Shown: positions 19,989 through 31,424, counted from the first letter of the stretch. The stretch: 64,000 nt of DNA from Periplaneta americana (GCF_040183065.1 NC_091120.1:186427627-186491626); one strand, 5' to 3'. Notes: generated from the sequence alone by a model not told the origin. Numbers and translations: made by a program.

Positions 19989-20966
19989 ACTAGCCGTACC
20001 CGTGCGCTCCGCTGCACCTGTTAGAAATAAATATGACGTAATTACATAATTAAAATAGGACGTTTGATCCAGGGAACATTCGTGTTTGATAGAAGGATAA
20101 ATCGTTTAATATATTACTTAATTTAAATTGTATTTAAATAACTAAAATGCGGTCATTTTGGTCCAGAGAGCAATCATTTGGTGCAATGACAATTTCCTTT
20201 AAAATGTTTCTTAATTGTTATTACATGTAACCATAGTTTAATGACATATCATTTAGTTTTAATGTGTATACTTTATATTACTTGCTATATGTTTCAGAAG
20301 TTACTGTAATAACACTGTAGAATTATGTCCATCTAGAGAAACTACACTTTCCAATGGTGAAATAATAATTAAACAATTATTAGCTTCCGATATTACTTCA
20401 TACAAACACAGAAACATTCTCTTAGGCTATGTTTAATAGCTTTCGATTGTTGTTGTCCAAGGCCCCTTATAGACGAAGTCATTTGTTTTTATTTCAGTAC
20501 AGCGCCTTAGATGGCGTTGTTATTGTAATTTTAAAACTCATTTATCTCATTAAATATCAATCCTATCAAAATTTTGTATAGAATAAAACTTATCGGAAAT
20601 TATGTTTAAAGAAACTTTTGTTATGTAATATTTTTCATGAGAATCAATAATAAGCGAGATACTTCGATTTATTTAATTTAGGCCCCCTTATAACCCCCTT
20701 TTAAATAAAATATTTTGAATGCCATATAGCCTAAAATCTAAGTTACAACGAACTGAATTTATATTCCAATTTTCATATAAATCGGTTCAGCCATTATCGC
20801 GTGAAAAGGTAACAAACATCCAGACAGACAGACAAACAAAAATTTCAAAAAAGCGATTTTCGGTTTCAGGATGGTTAATTATACATGTTAACACCAATTA
20901 TTTTTGGAAAATCGAAAATTACTGTACCAGAAAAATTTCGGGTACAGATTTATTATTAGTATAGAT
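19989..20966. mobile_element. Nested interspersed repeat starting ACTAGCCGTACCCGTGCG
   Basis: It starts with an ACTAGCCGTACCCGTGCGC block typical of a widespread arthropod repeat type. It contains GGTTCAGCCATTATCGCGTG and a CAGA tetranucleotide run at ~20820, and ends near TTATTATTAGTATAGATTT. The final block recurs at 27228-27275, and the middle (20530-20760) is inverted at 2100-2420. No coding frame. Class uncertain (RTE-derived or Helitron-like). Confidence 0.55.
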
Positions 20967-21059
20967 TTCATGTAATATCATAATGGTTCAACGTGTGTAC
21001 TATTGATAAGTAATTTGACTGTAATAAACATATTTGATACTTATATTATACTTATCGGA

Positions 21060-21965
21060 CCCAACATGCCTTTAAAATTGCCAGCAATCAAGTTTACCCC
21101 AGTTTATGGTATGGAAAATAGTTCATTTTAGAGGAAATAGGGAAGAAGTAAACCACGCGATATACCTTGTAAGGTTATTCCTAACATATCTTACTTCCTC
21201 TTAGAAAAAATTGAAATGACGCTCCAGAAATGAAGACAAATTTAAAAGGTAAAACAGAAGTCAGAAACAAATAAATTAGTGTAAATTTGAAAAGTCATAA
21301 ACCTCAAGAGTCATTTCTCAGGAGAGAAAGAAAATCTGATTTATTTACTGAATTTTGATTGCTTTCAGATGGATCTGATCTCAGTTCCCGCCTGTGAACA
21401 TGTTTCTGTTCCTCAATTAGATTCACTACAAACTGAAACACTTCCCCGCTCCTGGTGTAGCATGTGGTGCCCATTTTATGTACTGTCGCACATCTGATAC
21501 ACTGCTTTTGCTATCCGGCACCTTTAACAACCTCAGAAATCATCCTTTGAGTACTGTAGATTGTTTCTCATGTATCTTTCATTTTATTTGTAATGTTGAT
21601 CCACTCATATTTTCATATAAATTTGTTCATTATATTCACATATTAAAATCAAGAAAAAGAGCGCTAGTTCCTTGTATTGGTGCAACAAAGGGGTGGTTTG
21701 TGAAATTATTCTATTTAAGAAAATAAAATAAAGACAAATTATCCTGAATTCGTACATATTGTTTAATCACGAACGTAAATAATTTAATCATTAGAGGGAA
21801 AAAATATCACGTAGGACACCTTCCAACTCTTCCTACTATCGAAACTGTCACAGGAAGCTAATCTTAATTATTCAGAGCATTCGCTTACATAATGTAGGTT
21901 GACTGGGTGGCACACGACCGACATGAAGGCCATGTAACACGCAGAAAACCAACTCCCGCGTGTTT
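21060..21965. other. Unassigned sequence
   Basis: No gene or repeat boundary recognised. Confidence 0.35.
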
Positions 21966-21970
21966 TGCAG

Positions 21971-22362
21971 TCCAGTTCAATCTCTCTGTAGGAGTGTTGT
22001 GTTGACGTTATATTGCGTGTTATTCTTCTGAGTGTGTTAGTGAAGTGTTTAGATTTAGATTTACTGCGGTTGCTATGTGTAATGATATCATTAGGAAAAT
22101 TTCTTGCAAATCGTCTTTTTACATTTCCACAATCCCTCTTTACAAATAACTATCTACCATGAAAATCGCTTGTCTAATGTAAATTTCTGTGGTATCATGT
22201 GAACAAACTCATCTAAACACTTTACTAACGCAATCAGAAGAATAATACCCAGTCTAACATCAACACAACCACTCCCAAATCTAAATACTTCACTAACACA
22301 ATCAGAAAAATAACACGCAATCTAACCTCAACACAATCACTCCTACAGCGAGACTGAATTGG
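21971..22362. mobile_element. Foldback element with ~90 bp arms, one arm duplicated
   Basis: CTGTAGGAGTG and GCGTGTTATTCTTCTGAGTG on the left face CACTCCTACAG-type and AGAAAAATAACACGCAATC sequence on the right. The right arm carries two tandem ~70 bp versions (about 22214-22275 and 22276-22345). No hammerhead core is seen in this family. Confidence 0.75.
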
Positions 22363-22752
22363 GATATGTGGGAGACAGTTTACCATATGTTGCATGGCAA
22401 GCTACCTGATCGACCTACATGTATATGTGTATGTATAAAGTCAGTTTTAGAAATAGGTATCCATTTTCTGTGACACAATGCAGACATCATTTTTTTCTTT
22501 GAAGAAATATCCAATAAATAAATATTTCAACAAGTGTAACAAAAGATTATATTAACTTATATTTGGCCAGATCTAGATATTTTCCAGATTTTTAATTTTG
22601 TAGGCTTTCACTAGAAAGCAAGTTATAGAAACTTATTGTTCACAAGTAGTTACATTACCTCTGATTGAGGTTCTGGCTGATACATACATCTATTATCAGG
22701 CAGTACATTATACTTGATGATATGTCAGCTTTAGCCCCCTTTCAATATTGTA

Positions 22753-23145
22753 CAGTAGTGGCAAAAAAAACCGGTCTGACCCTTGTAGCTGATTTCAGAG
22801 TCACAGATTCAAATTTCGCTAGTCACAAAACACATCCATCTTGTATAATTAAGTGTAACAATGAAATTTATTGCATTTGTTCGATTCTTACCATCTTTCG
22901 TTCCCTTCAGTGCCTCAAACTTACAGACGAAAAAACTTTGAGAGTTTTATTTTGATCTGGCATCAATATTACATTTCTACCTCTAGTCGGCAAAGATAAC
23001 TGCGTATTTTTACATTAAATAGCAGTAGATAACTCTGGCTTCACTATCCATATTGAAATTACCACAGTTTGACACAATACACAGCACAGGATTCTTTCGT
23101 ATCAGCTACAAGAGTTGGTCTGTTTTTTTTTTTTTGCCACTGCTG
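22753..23145. mobile_element. Tc1/mariner-type MITE, 393 bp, TA target site
   Basis: The left end CAGTAGTGGCAAAAAAAACC and right end TTTTTTGCCACTGCTG are inverted. An inner CTTGTAGCTGAT is mirrored by ATCAGCTACAAG. TA is present on both sides (22751-22752 and 23146-23147). No coding capacity. Confidence 0.9.
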
Positions 23146-23149
23146 TACA

Positions 23150-23735
23150 TAATGCATTGTTTTAACCTCATGCATTCCTGCTTCATTTCTCATTGACTCT
23201 ATAGTTCGCATGCAACAAATATATCTTTTTGTTAATCCAGGCTTAACTTTGGAACTATATTTATATTTTAAAATATGGTACTCTAATTCCTGAAGGTGTC
23301 AGATTTGTTACTGGCACATAAATTTGTCTGGAGGATGATACTTCAGATACTAAATTAATTGGCTTTGGTGAATATGGTCACAGCTTCACTTGCTATAATG
23401 AACAAATAATGATTATTGATGGTAATTGCTTATAAAAATTTCTCCAGGTGGAGACACCAGTTGTTGTGGCTGCTGCATCATAATGTGTCAACATCTACAT
23501 CTGTAGCAGAGCACATTCCACAGAGAGGAAAATAATGGTAATTTTATTAATTAAATGTGACTTTTTTTAATGCAATTTGTAGTCTAGAAAGTTGTATATA
23601 ATGGAACTGTTAAGTTATATTATAAAATAAAAGAAAATAAAGTAATATTTAAAAATATATATAGATGTCTATCTTTGCTACTTATTTCTAATCCTTTTTC
23701 TTCATTTGTTTCTTTTTTTTACAACATAGACGTAA
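23150..23735. other. Unassigned sequence
   Basis: Nothing recognised. Confidence 0.3.
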
Positions 23736-23739
23736 GTAT

Positions 23740-24600
23740 ATTTTTTATTTCACAGAAGCAATATTACTGACTCCATTGAAGAACTATTTCAAAAGTTTGA
23801 GACAGACATTATTACTCTTGAAAACTGGTTAAGTGCAAATAGGCTTCCTTTGAATTGGAAAAAAACTGTGTATACGATTTTTAGTAAACTTTCATTTTAT
23901 TATATTATTCCGAAAGAATTAAAGTTTAATGATTCTGTAATACAAAAAGTTGCATCAGTTAAATTTTTAGGTTTGATTGTTGATGAACATTTAACATGAG
24001 ATAAGCATATTTTGGCTGTCTGTGAGAAAATTGCTTGCTCCAATGTCTGGTATTTTGAAAAGGCTTAAAAGATCTTTGCCTATATCTTGTCTCTTGAATG
24101 TAGCCTATATTATGCTTTTATCCATTCTCATTTAATGTATATGTAATTTATTTGGGGACATAACAAGAAAACTGCCTTGAGACCTTTACAAATTATTCAA
24201 AATAGAGCTTAAAGAAATTTATTGGGTTTTCATTATTTGACTCCAGTTAAATATCTATATCAATTTTCTTTCGTTCTACCAGTTGAATCAATTCTCAAAT
24301 TAGGTGCTGCCATTTTCATGTACAAAGTTATTAACAATTTAATACATAGTAATATCACATTTCAGTTTAATAAAGATATACATACTTATTTAACAAGACA
24401 AAAAAGACAATATTTTTTTTTCTCAGCATAGCTCCGTAACTTATGGAATGAAAGGACTTAACGATTTTTAACAACAACTTTTAACCAACTTCCTTTAGAA
24501 CATAGACTTTTAGCAAATTGCCGGTGTTTTAAGAATTATTTAAAAATACGTTTTTGGGAAGATTATTTATTTTAATTCTCAGTTGATTTATTGATTTCAT
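23740..24600 (+). pseudogene. LINE reverse transcriptase C-terminal relic
   Basis: Broken frames read L-E-N-W-L-S-A-N-R-L-P-L-N, then S-V-K-F-L-G-L-I-V-D-E-H-L (the post-catalytic V-K-(F/Y)-L-G block of LINE RTs), then R-A-x-R-N-L-L-G-like, and finally L-G-A-A-I-F-M-Y-K-V-I-N-N-L. Many stops are present. Related in layout to 40480-41396. Confidence 0.75.
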
Positions 24601-24609
24601 GGTTTCAAA

Positions 24610-25970
24610 CTTCTTCCTCTTTCTGCCCAAAACGTTATGTTATCTTACTATTTGTTCTTATTTTGGTTTCTTCCTTTAATAAATTCTTGTGTAATTGTTT
24701 GTTTTCACAGACTGTAGTTTCATGACTTTTTCAATTACATTGTACAACATATGTATGTGCTCTTGTATAGCCCCTACATACGAATTATACTTGTTGGGAC
24801 ATATTCAATGAATTAAAAAAAAAATTACCCAGGGAACATGAGAAATGGTATTGTTACCCCTTAATCCGAAAGATAATACATTAAAATCACACCTACAGAA
24901 AGAGCGGCCTAGGAGACCGGTTCATGATTGTTTCCATGAGTAATTTAGACACTTTTAATTCAAGATAATATATTTTTATCAATAAACACATATTGTGCAA
25001 TAAATATTATTAAAATATTTCATTCAAGCTTATTTAGTTTTATCAATTAACCAGAAGTAGGTTATAGATGTGTACAGGAACATCTGCACTACCAAAGTTT
25101 TTAGTGAATTTGGTAATAGCAGGTAGACCTCGAATAATATTGTGTGAAGGCGTTTTTCTGGTTTTTTGTTGGGGTTGGCTGTGCCATACAAACTTGTCTT
25201 CTCCAAGATAAATACGTCACTTGTTGGAGAAGTATTAGGAAAACGAGGAGGGGCTGTTTCATCTCTATTCTCATCTGGCAACTTCATTAGGGATTTGTAT
25301 GTCTATCTCTAACAACTCGTCATTGACTGTGAATCTGATATTTCGGTCTCATTAGCACTAGGGATGATAAAATCAGAGTTTGGGAAAAATCATCGAAATG
25401 TGGGCATTCACCTACTTCCTTTTCATCATCAACTTCATCTTCATCTTCTAGTCAGTGGTGCATTATTTTCCGAAAATTAGGATCAGGGGCATAATTGACA
25501 TGGTGGGATATGTTTGTAGTAACTGTGGGACAAAATAAAAACTAATTATCGAAAAAAATTAAACAAAAACATACAACAATATTGAAGTTGACGAGCTCAT
25601 CTCTTAGTATAGCTATTTATTGCTTCTAAAATAATATGTTTAATAGCTCTATATATATATATATATATATATTTCTTCCTATAACCATTACAGGTTGCCA
25701 TTGACAAAGAGTACCATGATACAATAAATATAGAGAAATACCTTGAGGCTTTATGAAACATATTTTTGTTGTTACAGTAAACAATAACAAATTGAAATAG
25801 ATTGAAACACAAAATACTATACGATGTAACGTCAAAAAGATGTGAATTAAAGACATGGTCCATGCATATAATGCCTGAAAATAGCTATTGATCCTTTGCT
25901 TCTTTATGTATCAAATATGAATGAGGTCTCGCCCACCTCATTATATTTTGCTCGACTAGTATGACTAGTC
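24610..25970. other. Unassigned sequence with a (TA)n tract
   Basis: No gene recognised. A (TA)n dinucleotide run lies at 25649-25672. Confidence 0.4.
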
Positions 25971-26009
25971 AGTTTGTTTTTATACCATTAAGTACGAGAA
26001 AAATTCGTA

Positions 26010-26084
26010 CCGGCACCGGGAATCGAACCCAGGACCTCTCAGCTGTGCGCGCTGAGTGCTCTCTAACCAACTGAGCTATGCCGG
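26010..26084 (-). ncRNA. tRNA-like sequence (SINE head or tRNA pseudogene), minus strand
   Basis: On the minus strand it folds as a tRNA. The acceptor CCGGCAT pairs with GTGCCGG over 7 pairs with one G-U. A box TAGCTCAGTTGG, anticodon stem TCAGC/GCTGA and B box GGTTCGATTCC are visible. The loop GCGCACA has C at position 33, where T is expected. Non-tRNA sequence GTACGAATTTTTCTCG follows, so a tRNA-derived SINE is more likely than a functional tRNA. Confidence 0.65.
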
Positions 26085-26099
26085 GACCCGATTCACGAC

Positions 26100-26780
26100 G
26101 CTGGCCGAACTCCTCTCGTAGTATCGTGTTACGGCCTTTGTTTTTAAAATAATGTGTTTAATCTGTAACTACAGTCACTGTATTGTTATTAGTATCTCTT
26201 TAATGTGTCATTTTAAGTCAATTTTTCTACTATTCCTTTGCTGTTTACATTTGTTTTTAAATCTTTTGTATTGTCCCTACTATTATATATTGCCCTTCAA
26301 GAATTTCGTTAGTTATAAGTCATTACTTGTCTTATTATTTTAATTATTTTACTTGTTCCTGAATCACGTATGTAACTTGTAATCCGTAAATCATTGCTTG
26401 TAATATCCTTTTATTACTCTTAACTGTTCCATTGTTCATGGTTTAAGTATTAATTTGAAAGTGAAAGTCAAACTTTGTTATATTAATGCATTATTGATTA
26501 TCTTTTTAGATCGTGTATTTACTCTGAAACGGTTAGACATTCTTGTATATATCTTTGAATTGATTATTCCTCAAACATCTCATTAATCTTTAATAGGATC
26601 CATTCTTTCTTTAAGGTGCATTCTTCTACACAATTCATGTGAATTGTAACCTTGACCACAATTTTGTTTATTGGTTATAAAATATGTATTTTGATGCCAA
26701 CTATAACCCTAATATACCTCAGGGTGAAATGGGTTTATTAAATTGGATAAAAAAATTGACGAACTATTAGGTAATACGAT
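26100..26780. other. Unassigned AT-rich sequence
   Basis: Nothing recognised. Confidence 0.3.
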
Positions 26781-27275
26781 ATACCGGTCTGTGAGACAAA
26801 TGTAGCAGACAGTAATTACCGCAGAAAACAAGGGTTAAAATGAAGTTATTACCATAATTCAATGGAAACATATAGCAAGTAATATAAAGTATACACATTA
26901 AAACTAAATAATATGTCAATCTTCATTAAACTATGGTATTCACTTAACTTTAACTCTTGCTTTCTCCGTTTTTAATAAATGGCGCTTGGCCCACTATGGC
27001 TCTGAACCCTTCATCTATAGTATATTATTATGTTTTGTCTCAATTTTAATCTTCTTAATCTTTAGATGAGGGTAACTATTTATTAGTTATTCATTTAATT
27101 ATAATATTGTAGAAAAGCTGATTCAATATTATGTGCCAACGAACTGTTAAACGCCAGGAATTGACATGTCTTAAATCATAGCCAGGAAGAGAAAGATGAG
27201 ATAAATAAATGTAAGGAAGTGAGCCAAATTACCAGAAAAATTTCGGCTACAGATTTATTATTAGTATAGATTTTG
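26780..27275. repeat. Second copy of the 431-910 foldback family plus repeat tail
   Basis: ATTCAATGG...CATATAGCAAGTA and TAAATGGCGCTTGGCCCACT match the element at 431-910. The segment 27228-27275 (CCAGAAAAATTTCGGCTACA and on) matches the end of 19989-20966. Confidence 0.65.
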
Positions 27276-27308
27276 AACATTTTTAAAAGTTTTTAAGCTA
27301 CCTAATGG

Positions 27309-27615
27309 GGTTTGAAATATCTCGTGCTCTAAAGCCTTTTAATAGAACAGAATTTCTCAAAAGAGTAATGAATAAAATAGCTTAAATAACTTGTCTATAA
27401 GAAATTTTTAATTTTGAAAAACTACGAATTTCTCGACCAATTAGTATCGAGAGAAGAATTTAGAAAATTCCTGATTATATTCAAGAGGAAGGTTAAAAAA
27501 GAAGCAAGAAAAATCGTATATTGTTCACTGGTTCTTGATGACAGCAGTGACATTACTGATACAGCAAAGCTTGAGATTTTTATCCGCGGGATTGATCAAG
27601 ATGTTAGTACAGGAA
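27309..27615 (+). pseudogene. hAT transposase fragment (ZBED/GTF2IRD2-like)
   Basis: From 27309 the frame reads F-E-I-S-R-A-L-K-P-F with one later stop. The next open frame has F-L-D-Q-L-V-S-R-E-E-F and then L-D-D-S-S-D-I-T-D-T-A-K-L-E-I-F-I-R-G-I-D. The D-(D/E)-S-(T/S)-D-x-x-D-T-A-x-L-x-I-F-(I/V)-R pattern is characteristic of hAT transposases of this branch. The rest of the gene is missing. Confidence 0.75.
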
Positions 27616-27733
27616 CCACCACTGGTTGTAGTTTTCATGCCAAGTACCTCTCCCCCGTCTCCTTACTTCATAGGCTCTCTCTCGCGTGTAATCACTCCAG
27701 CTCGAGTTTTGGCCACCGCTGCTTTATATTGAA

Positions 27734-27735
<2 letters not shown>

Positions 27736-27778
<43 letters not shown>

Positions 27779-27779
27779 G
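27736..27779. repeat. (AAT)n microsatellite
   Basis: About 14 AAT units. Confidence 0.95.
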
Positions 27780-27890
27780 ATCATATAATTTAATAATTAA
27801 ATTTCCACGCATTGTGTTAAGCTTCAATACTATGAAATAAGTAATTGATTAACTAGCGGACTTACTCGTGTTAATTATGTAAGTCTGTGC

Positions 27891-27934
27891 GGCTTACAAC
27901 TGTTTCGGTGCTTCATCACACCATCCTCAGAGCC
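27891..27934 (-). ncRNA. Hammerhead-ribozyme-like motif A4
   Basis: Minus strand: stem I GGCT / AGCC, core CTGAGGA then T, stem II GGTGTGATGAAGCACC, core GAAA, stem III ACAGTTGT (one G-U), GTA cleavage triplet. All core bases intact. Confidence 0.6.
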
Positions 27935-28089
27935 TACTAGATCTCGGCGTCATCTCCAACTTCTCTGCCTGTTATGTGGGTGCGTTTGATTGTTGAAAGG
28001 TGTTGAAAAGTGGAGTCAAATAGCGTGTGTGTACTGAAATTGATCTGTGTGTTGAGAATTTGATCGGGGTGTGTTTTAGTGTGCTTGTA

Positions 28090-29210
28090 CAGGGACATCA
28101 TTTTATTTTTACTAACATTTTTAATATTAACCTGGCAATATCTTTTGATTAAAGGTCTAGAACAGGAAACACCGCTTGCTCCCCCTTCCAAGACTGGAGT
28201 TCGATGATGCTGGCGTAAAATACAAATCACTTTACTAGGTATAGGAGGGAAGAAAAGTTGTTCATCCATTTATGTAAACTAGGAAATATCGCAATTTTGA
28301 GTTTGATAATTTTCATTACGTTTTTGTTTAATCAGAATAAAGTACTGTATTAACACTTAGTGTTTTTACTCACGAACTGAATTATCCATTAGGATGTATT
28401 AATTATGCAGTGTATATTGTACTGTTACAGCACATTAGCGTACAATTTAGAGAATGAAGTTAAATTGAAAAATAATCATAATACGGATATTTAAACACAT
28501 TTTTGAAAATGATGGCCGTTAATTTCGATATAGGCTTCAGTTCTTTTGTGCATATTATCGCACTATAGTCTATTGTGCCTAATTCCAATTACCAGTTTCG
28601 TCCTTCGTACCAGTAACTCATGTTGAAATAATTCTGTACCTACTCTATAAAAGAGTACCTTACGTACTGTAAATTCAATCTTCACTTCTGCCCTATCCGA
28701 AAAGATAAAATTACTCAGACATGCTATCTACTGTCTCTCCAAGTGGTTATGTCGCAGGGTCGCAGAAAGGGAGGGAATCACGTGACAGTTAACTACTTAA
28801 CGAGGCCCTTTTATTTAAGTTATTTTATTTATTGTATGGGTACAGTATTACGTAGACGTCCAATTCCTAACAGAAATGTTCTCAGAAAAGAGCTAAGACA
28901 GCCCAGCCACTAGCCTTTACAGAGAAGCGAATAGAAGCAGGTGGGGGAAACCGGGATGCGACGTAGGCAAATGGACGGCAGTATTTGTGCGAAAATGATT
29001 CAATATTGAAAGCTCTTTCGTTACTGGAAAATGCGAACATATTTTTGGAACGTACTGTTTACTATAACTGTAAGGTTACTATGACTGTATATGCGGTCTT
29101 GGATCTGTGTGGAGGACGGTTGAACTTCATTAGTAGAAGGGGTGGGAGTGAAGTACATTCGAAAACTCAGGTACAATAAAAATTGAAGTAAAAATAAAAT
29201 GATGTCCCTG
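28090..29210. mobile_element. TA-inserting DNA transposon, copy 2, nested in a family A foldback
   Basis: It runs from CAGGGACATCATTTTATTT to AAATAAAATGATGTCCCTG, with TA at 28088-28089 and 29211-29212. The host sequence without it reads TTGTATATTTCG, matching the uninterrupted relative at about 5748-5760 (CTGTATATTTCA). The copy thus shows its own empty site. 1121 bp, no intact ORF. Confidence 0.93.
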
Positions 29211-29472
29211 TATATTTCGTATTGTTCTAGTATGTTGAGTTTTTGGTTCTTGGAAATCCTACACATACAACCCAAGAACCAAAAACTCAACACACTAGAA
29301 CAATGCGAAATATAGGCTACAAACACACTAAAACACACCCCGATCAAATTCTCAACACACAGATCAATTTCAGTACACACACACTATTTGACTCCACTTT
29401 TCAACACCTTTCAACAATCAAACGCACCCACATAACAGGCAGAGAAGTTGGAGATGACGCCGAGATCTAGTA

Positions 29473-29516
29473 GGCTCTGAGGATGGTGTGATGAAGCACC
29501 GAAACAGCAGTAAGCC
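29473..29516 (+). ncRNA. Hammerhead-ribozyme-like motif A5
   Basis: Stem I GGCT (29473-29476) pairs with AGCC (29513-29516). Cores CTGAGGA and GAAA are intact and stem II is GGTG...CACC. Stem III is ACAGCAGT, where one substitution breaks the palindrome. Cleavage triplet GTA. Confidence 0.55.
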
Positions 29517-29717
29517 GCATAGACTTACATAATTAACACGAGTAATTCCGCTAGTTAATCAATTGCTTATTTCAAGTGTTAAAAATAGTGTACGCAAGAT
29601 TCAAAATGGACTATGAAATACATTGAATGAGGCTCTCGGCAAATTACTATTTCACTTTTGGCTCTCCTCTAATTTCTAGTAAGTATCACTGTAATCTAAA
29701 TGTAATTTATTGTAGTA

Positions 29718-30851
29718 AGGGGCATCATTTTATTTTTACTAACATTTCTAATATTAACCTGGCTATACCTTTGGATTAAACGGAAACATCGTTTGCTATC
29801 ACCTTCCACGACTGAACTTCGATGATACTGGCGTAATATGCAAACAAATCACTTTACTAGGTACAGGAGGGAAGAAAAGTAGTTCATCCATTTACGTAGA
29901 GTAGGAAATATCGCGATTTTGAGTTTGATAATTTTCAGTAGGTTTTTCTTTAATCAAAATACAGTACAGTGTTAACAATAAGTGTTTTTTAGTCACGAAA
30001 TGAACTATCCATTCGGACGTATTCATTATGCAGTGTACATTATACTGTCTACAGCACATTAGCTTACAATATAGAGAATGAAGTTAAATTGCAAAATAAT
30101 CATAATATGGTTATTTAAACACAATTTTGAAAATGGTGGCCGTTCATTTCGATACATTCTACAGTTCTTTTTTTGCATATTATCACGCTATAGACTATTG
30201 TACCTAATTCCAATTACCAGTTTCGTCCTTCGTACTAGTAACTCATGTTGAAATAATTCTGTACTTACTCTATAAAATAGTACCTTACGTACTGTAAATT
30301 CAGTCTTCACTTCTGCCCGATCCGAAAAGATAAAATTACTCAGACATGCTATCTACTGTCCGTCCAAAAGTTTTGTCGCAGGGTTGTAGAAAGGAGGGAA
30401 ATCACGTGACAATTAATTAACGAGGCCCTTTCATTTAAGTTATTTTAAACAGTTGTATAATATTACGTAGACGTCCAATTCCTAACAGAAATTAATGTTT
30501 TCAGAAAAGAGCTAAGACAGCCCAGCCACTAGCCTTTACAGAGGGCCAGCAGAAGCGGGTGGGGGAAACCAGGATGCGATGTAGGCAAATGGACGACAGT
30601 ATCTGTGCAAAAATATGATTCAATATTGAAAGCTCTTTCGTCATTGGAAAACGCGAATATATTTCTGGAACATACTATACTCACTCAGTACTGTTTGTGT
30701 TTACTATGACCTTAAGGCGACTTTGACTGTATACGCTTGGTTCTGTGTGGAGACCGGTTGAAAGTTTACTAGTAGAGGGGGTGGGAGTGAAGTACCCATT
30801 CAAAAACTCAGGTACAATAAAAATTGAAGTAAAAATAAAATGATGTCCCTG
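29718..30851. mobile_element. TA-inserting DNA transposon, copy 3
   Basis: Same family as 3265-4347. The left terminus is slightly decayed (AGGGGCATCATTTTATTT) and the right terminus AAATGATGTCCCTG is intact. TA lies on both sides. It ends ~390 bp upstream of the gene 2 start codon. Confidence 0.88.
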
Positions 30852-31199
30852 TAGAAACAAACAATATGTTTCTTTCACTGTCGCACTCGCAACGCCAGTG
30901 GGTGGGTTGTTTCTTCGTTCTTTGAACCCAATGCAATTTTAAAATACTTCCTGAAAAATGGAGGGACTTAGCCCGATGAGCCCTTCTGCCTACGCCACTA
31001 CTCGAAAATCGGTATGAAAGGTCGCTAATCGTATTTTTATGAACCTTGTCGCCGAGACTAGTTGAAAGTCCCTGTGACTTATCGCTAAATATGTCAACAC
31101 TGCTGCACGGGTAGAGAATGGGAAGTAGGGGAAGTAGGGGAAGGGCTACTTCGCTGACAGCGATTGCATGGTTGAATTCAGTTCGTGCAATTCCAGCGT

Positions 31200-31241
31200 A
31201 CAGTGCTCTGAGTTCGTGACGTCATTTCGGACGGACTTGCA
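31200..31241 (+). promoter_or_regulatory. Candidate core promoter and 5' leader of gene 2
   Basis: A CAGT initiator-like core has its A at 31202. Exactly 28 bases on (31229-31233) is GGACG, which fits the downstream promoter element pattern. A palindromic TGACGTCA (CRE/ATF-type) lies at 31217-31224. If used, the leader would be 40 nt. The match is suggestive only, and no TATA box is apparent. Confidence 0.3.
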
Positions 31242-31424
31242 ATGTCTGTGAAGGAAACGATAATCAAATACGCAGTTGCATATTACTACGGTGTGCGGCT
31301 CGCTGCTCTTCTGTTGATCGGTTTCATCTGCAAGCCGTCTGAGTTTCGAGTGAAGGAGAGGACAAAACCGCCCAAGTGTCTGAAGGATGAAGCCCTTGGC
31401 GTCCACGGATATCTCACTCTTAAA
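31242..31424 (+). CDS. Epoxide hydrolase gene 2, first coding exon (membrane anchor)
   Basis: ATG at 31242 opens M-S-V-K-E-T-I-I-K-Y-A-V-A-Y-Y-Y-G-V-R-L and continues through a hydrophobic helix (A-A-L-L-L-I-G-F-I). A charged stretch and the family-typical P-P-x-C-L-x-D-x-x-L-G-x-H-G-Y-x-x-L-K follow. Donor GTTAGT follows 31424 after codon 61 (phase 0). The helix fits an N-terminal signal anchor with the catalytic domain after it, as in EPHX4. It is linked to the next exon by frame, phase and family alignment. Confidence 0.88.

Larger units (their letters stand above)
19368..21050. mobile_element. Foldback element (family D) split by a nested repeat
   Basis: Left-arm blocks ATCAATAGTACACATGTTGA and GATATTACATGAAAT recur as reverse complements at 20967-21010. 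The arm continues as GCATATAAAAGTTTTTGACA on the left and TGTCAAAAACTTTTATATGC-like sequence at 19967-19988. The two halves of the right arm are separated by ~980 bp of another repeat (19989-20966). A hammerhead-like motif sits in the right arm and a degenerate one in the left. Confidence 0.75.
27830..29585. mobile_element. Family A foldback with hammerhead-like motif in each arm, split by a TA transposon
   Basis: The left arm (27838-28089) and right arm (29211-29578) are inverted complements over ~250 bp, including GATCTAGTAGGCTCTGAGGA with its mirror and the GTGCGTTTGATTGTTGAAAG/CTTTCAACAATCAAACGCAC pair. The loop is interrupted by a 1121-bp TA-flanked transposon. Without it the element resembles 5505-6132 at ~630 bp. 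The sequence CCAAGAACCAAAAACTCAA faces its own inverted copy at 29235-29300 at the centre. Confidence 0.88.

Noticed and set aside
26010..26084. Functional tRNA gene on the minus strand
   Set aside because: Fold and boxes are good, but position 33 is C rather than T and SINE-like sequence follows, so it was kept as a tRNA-like SINE head.
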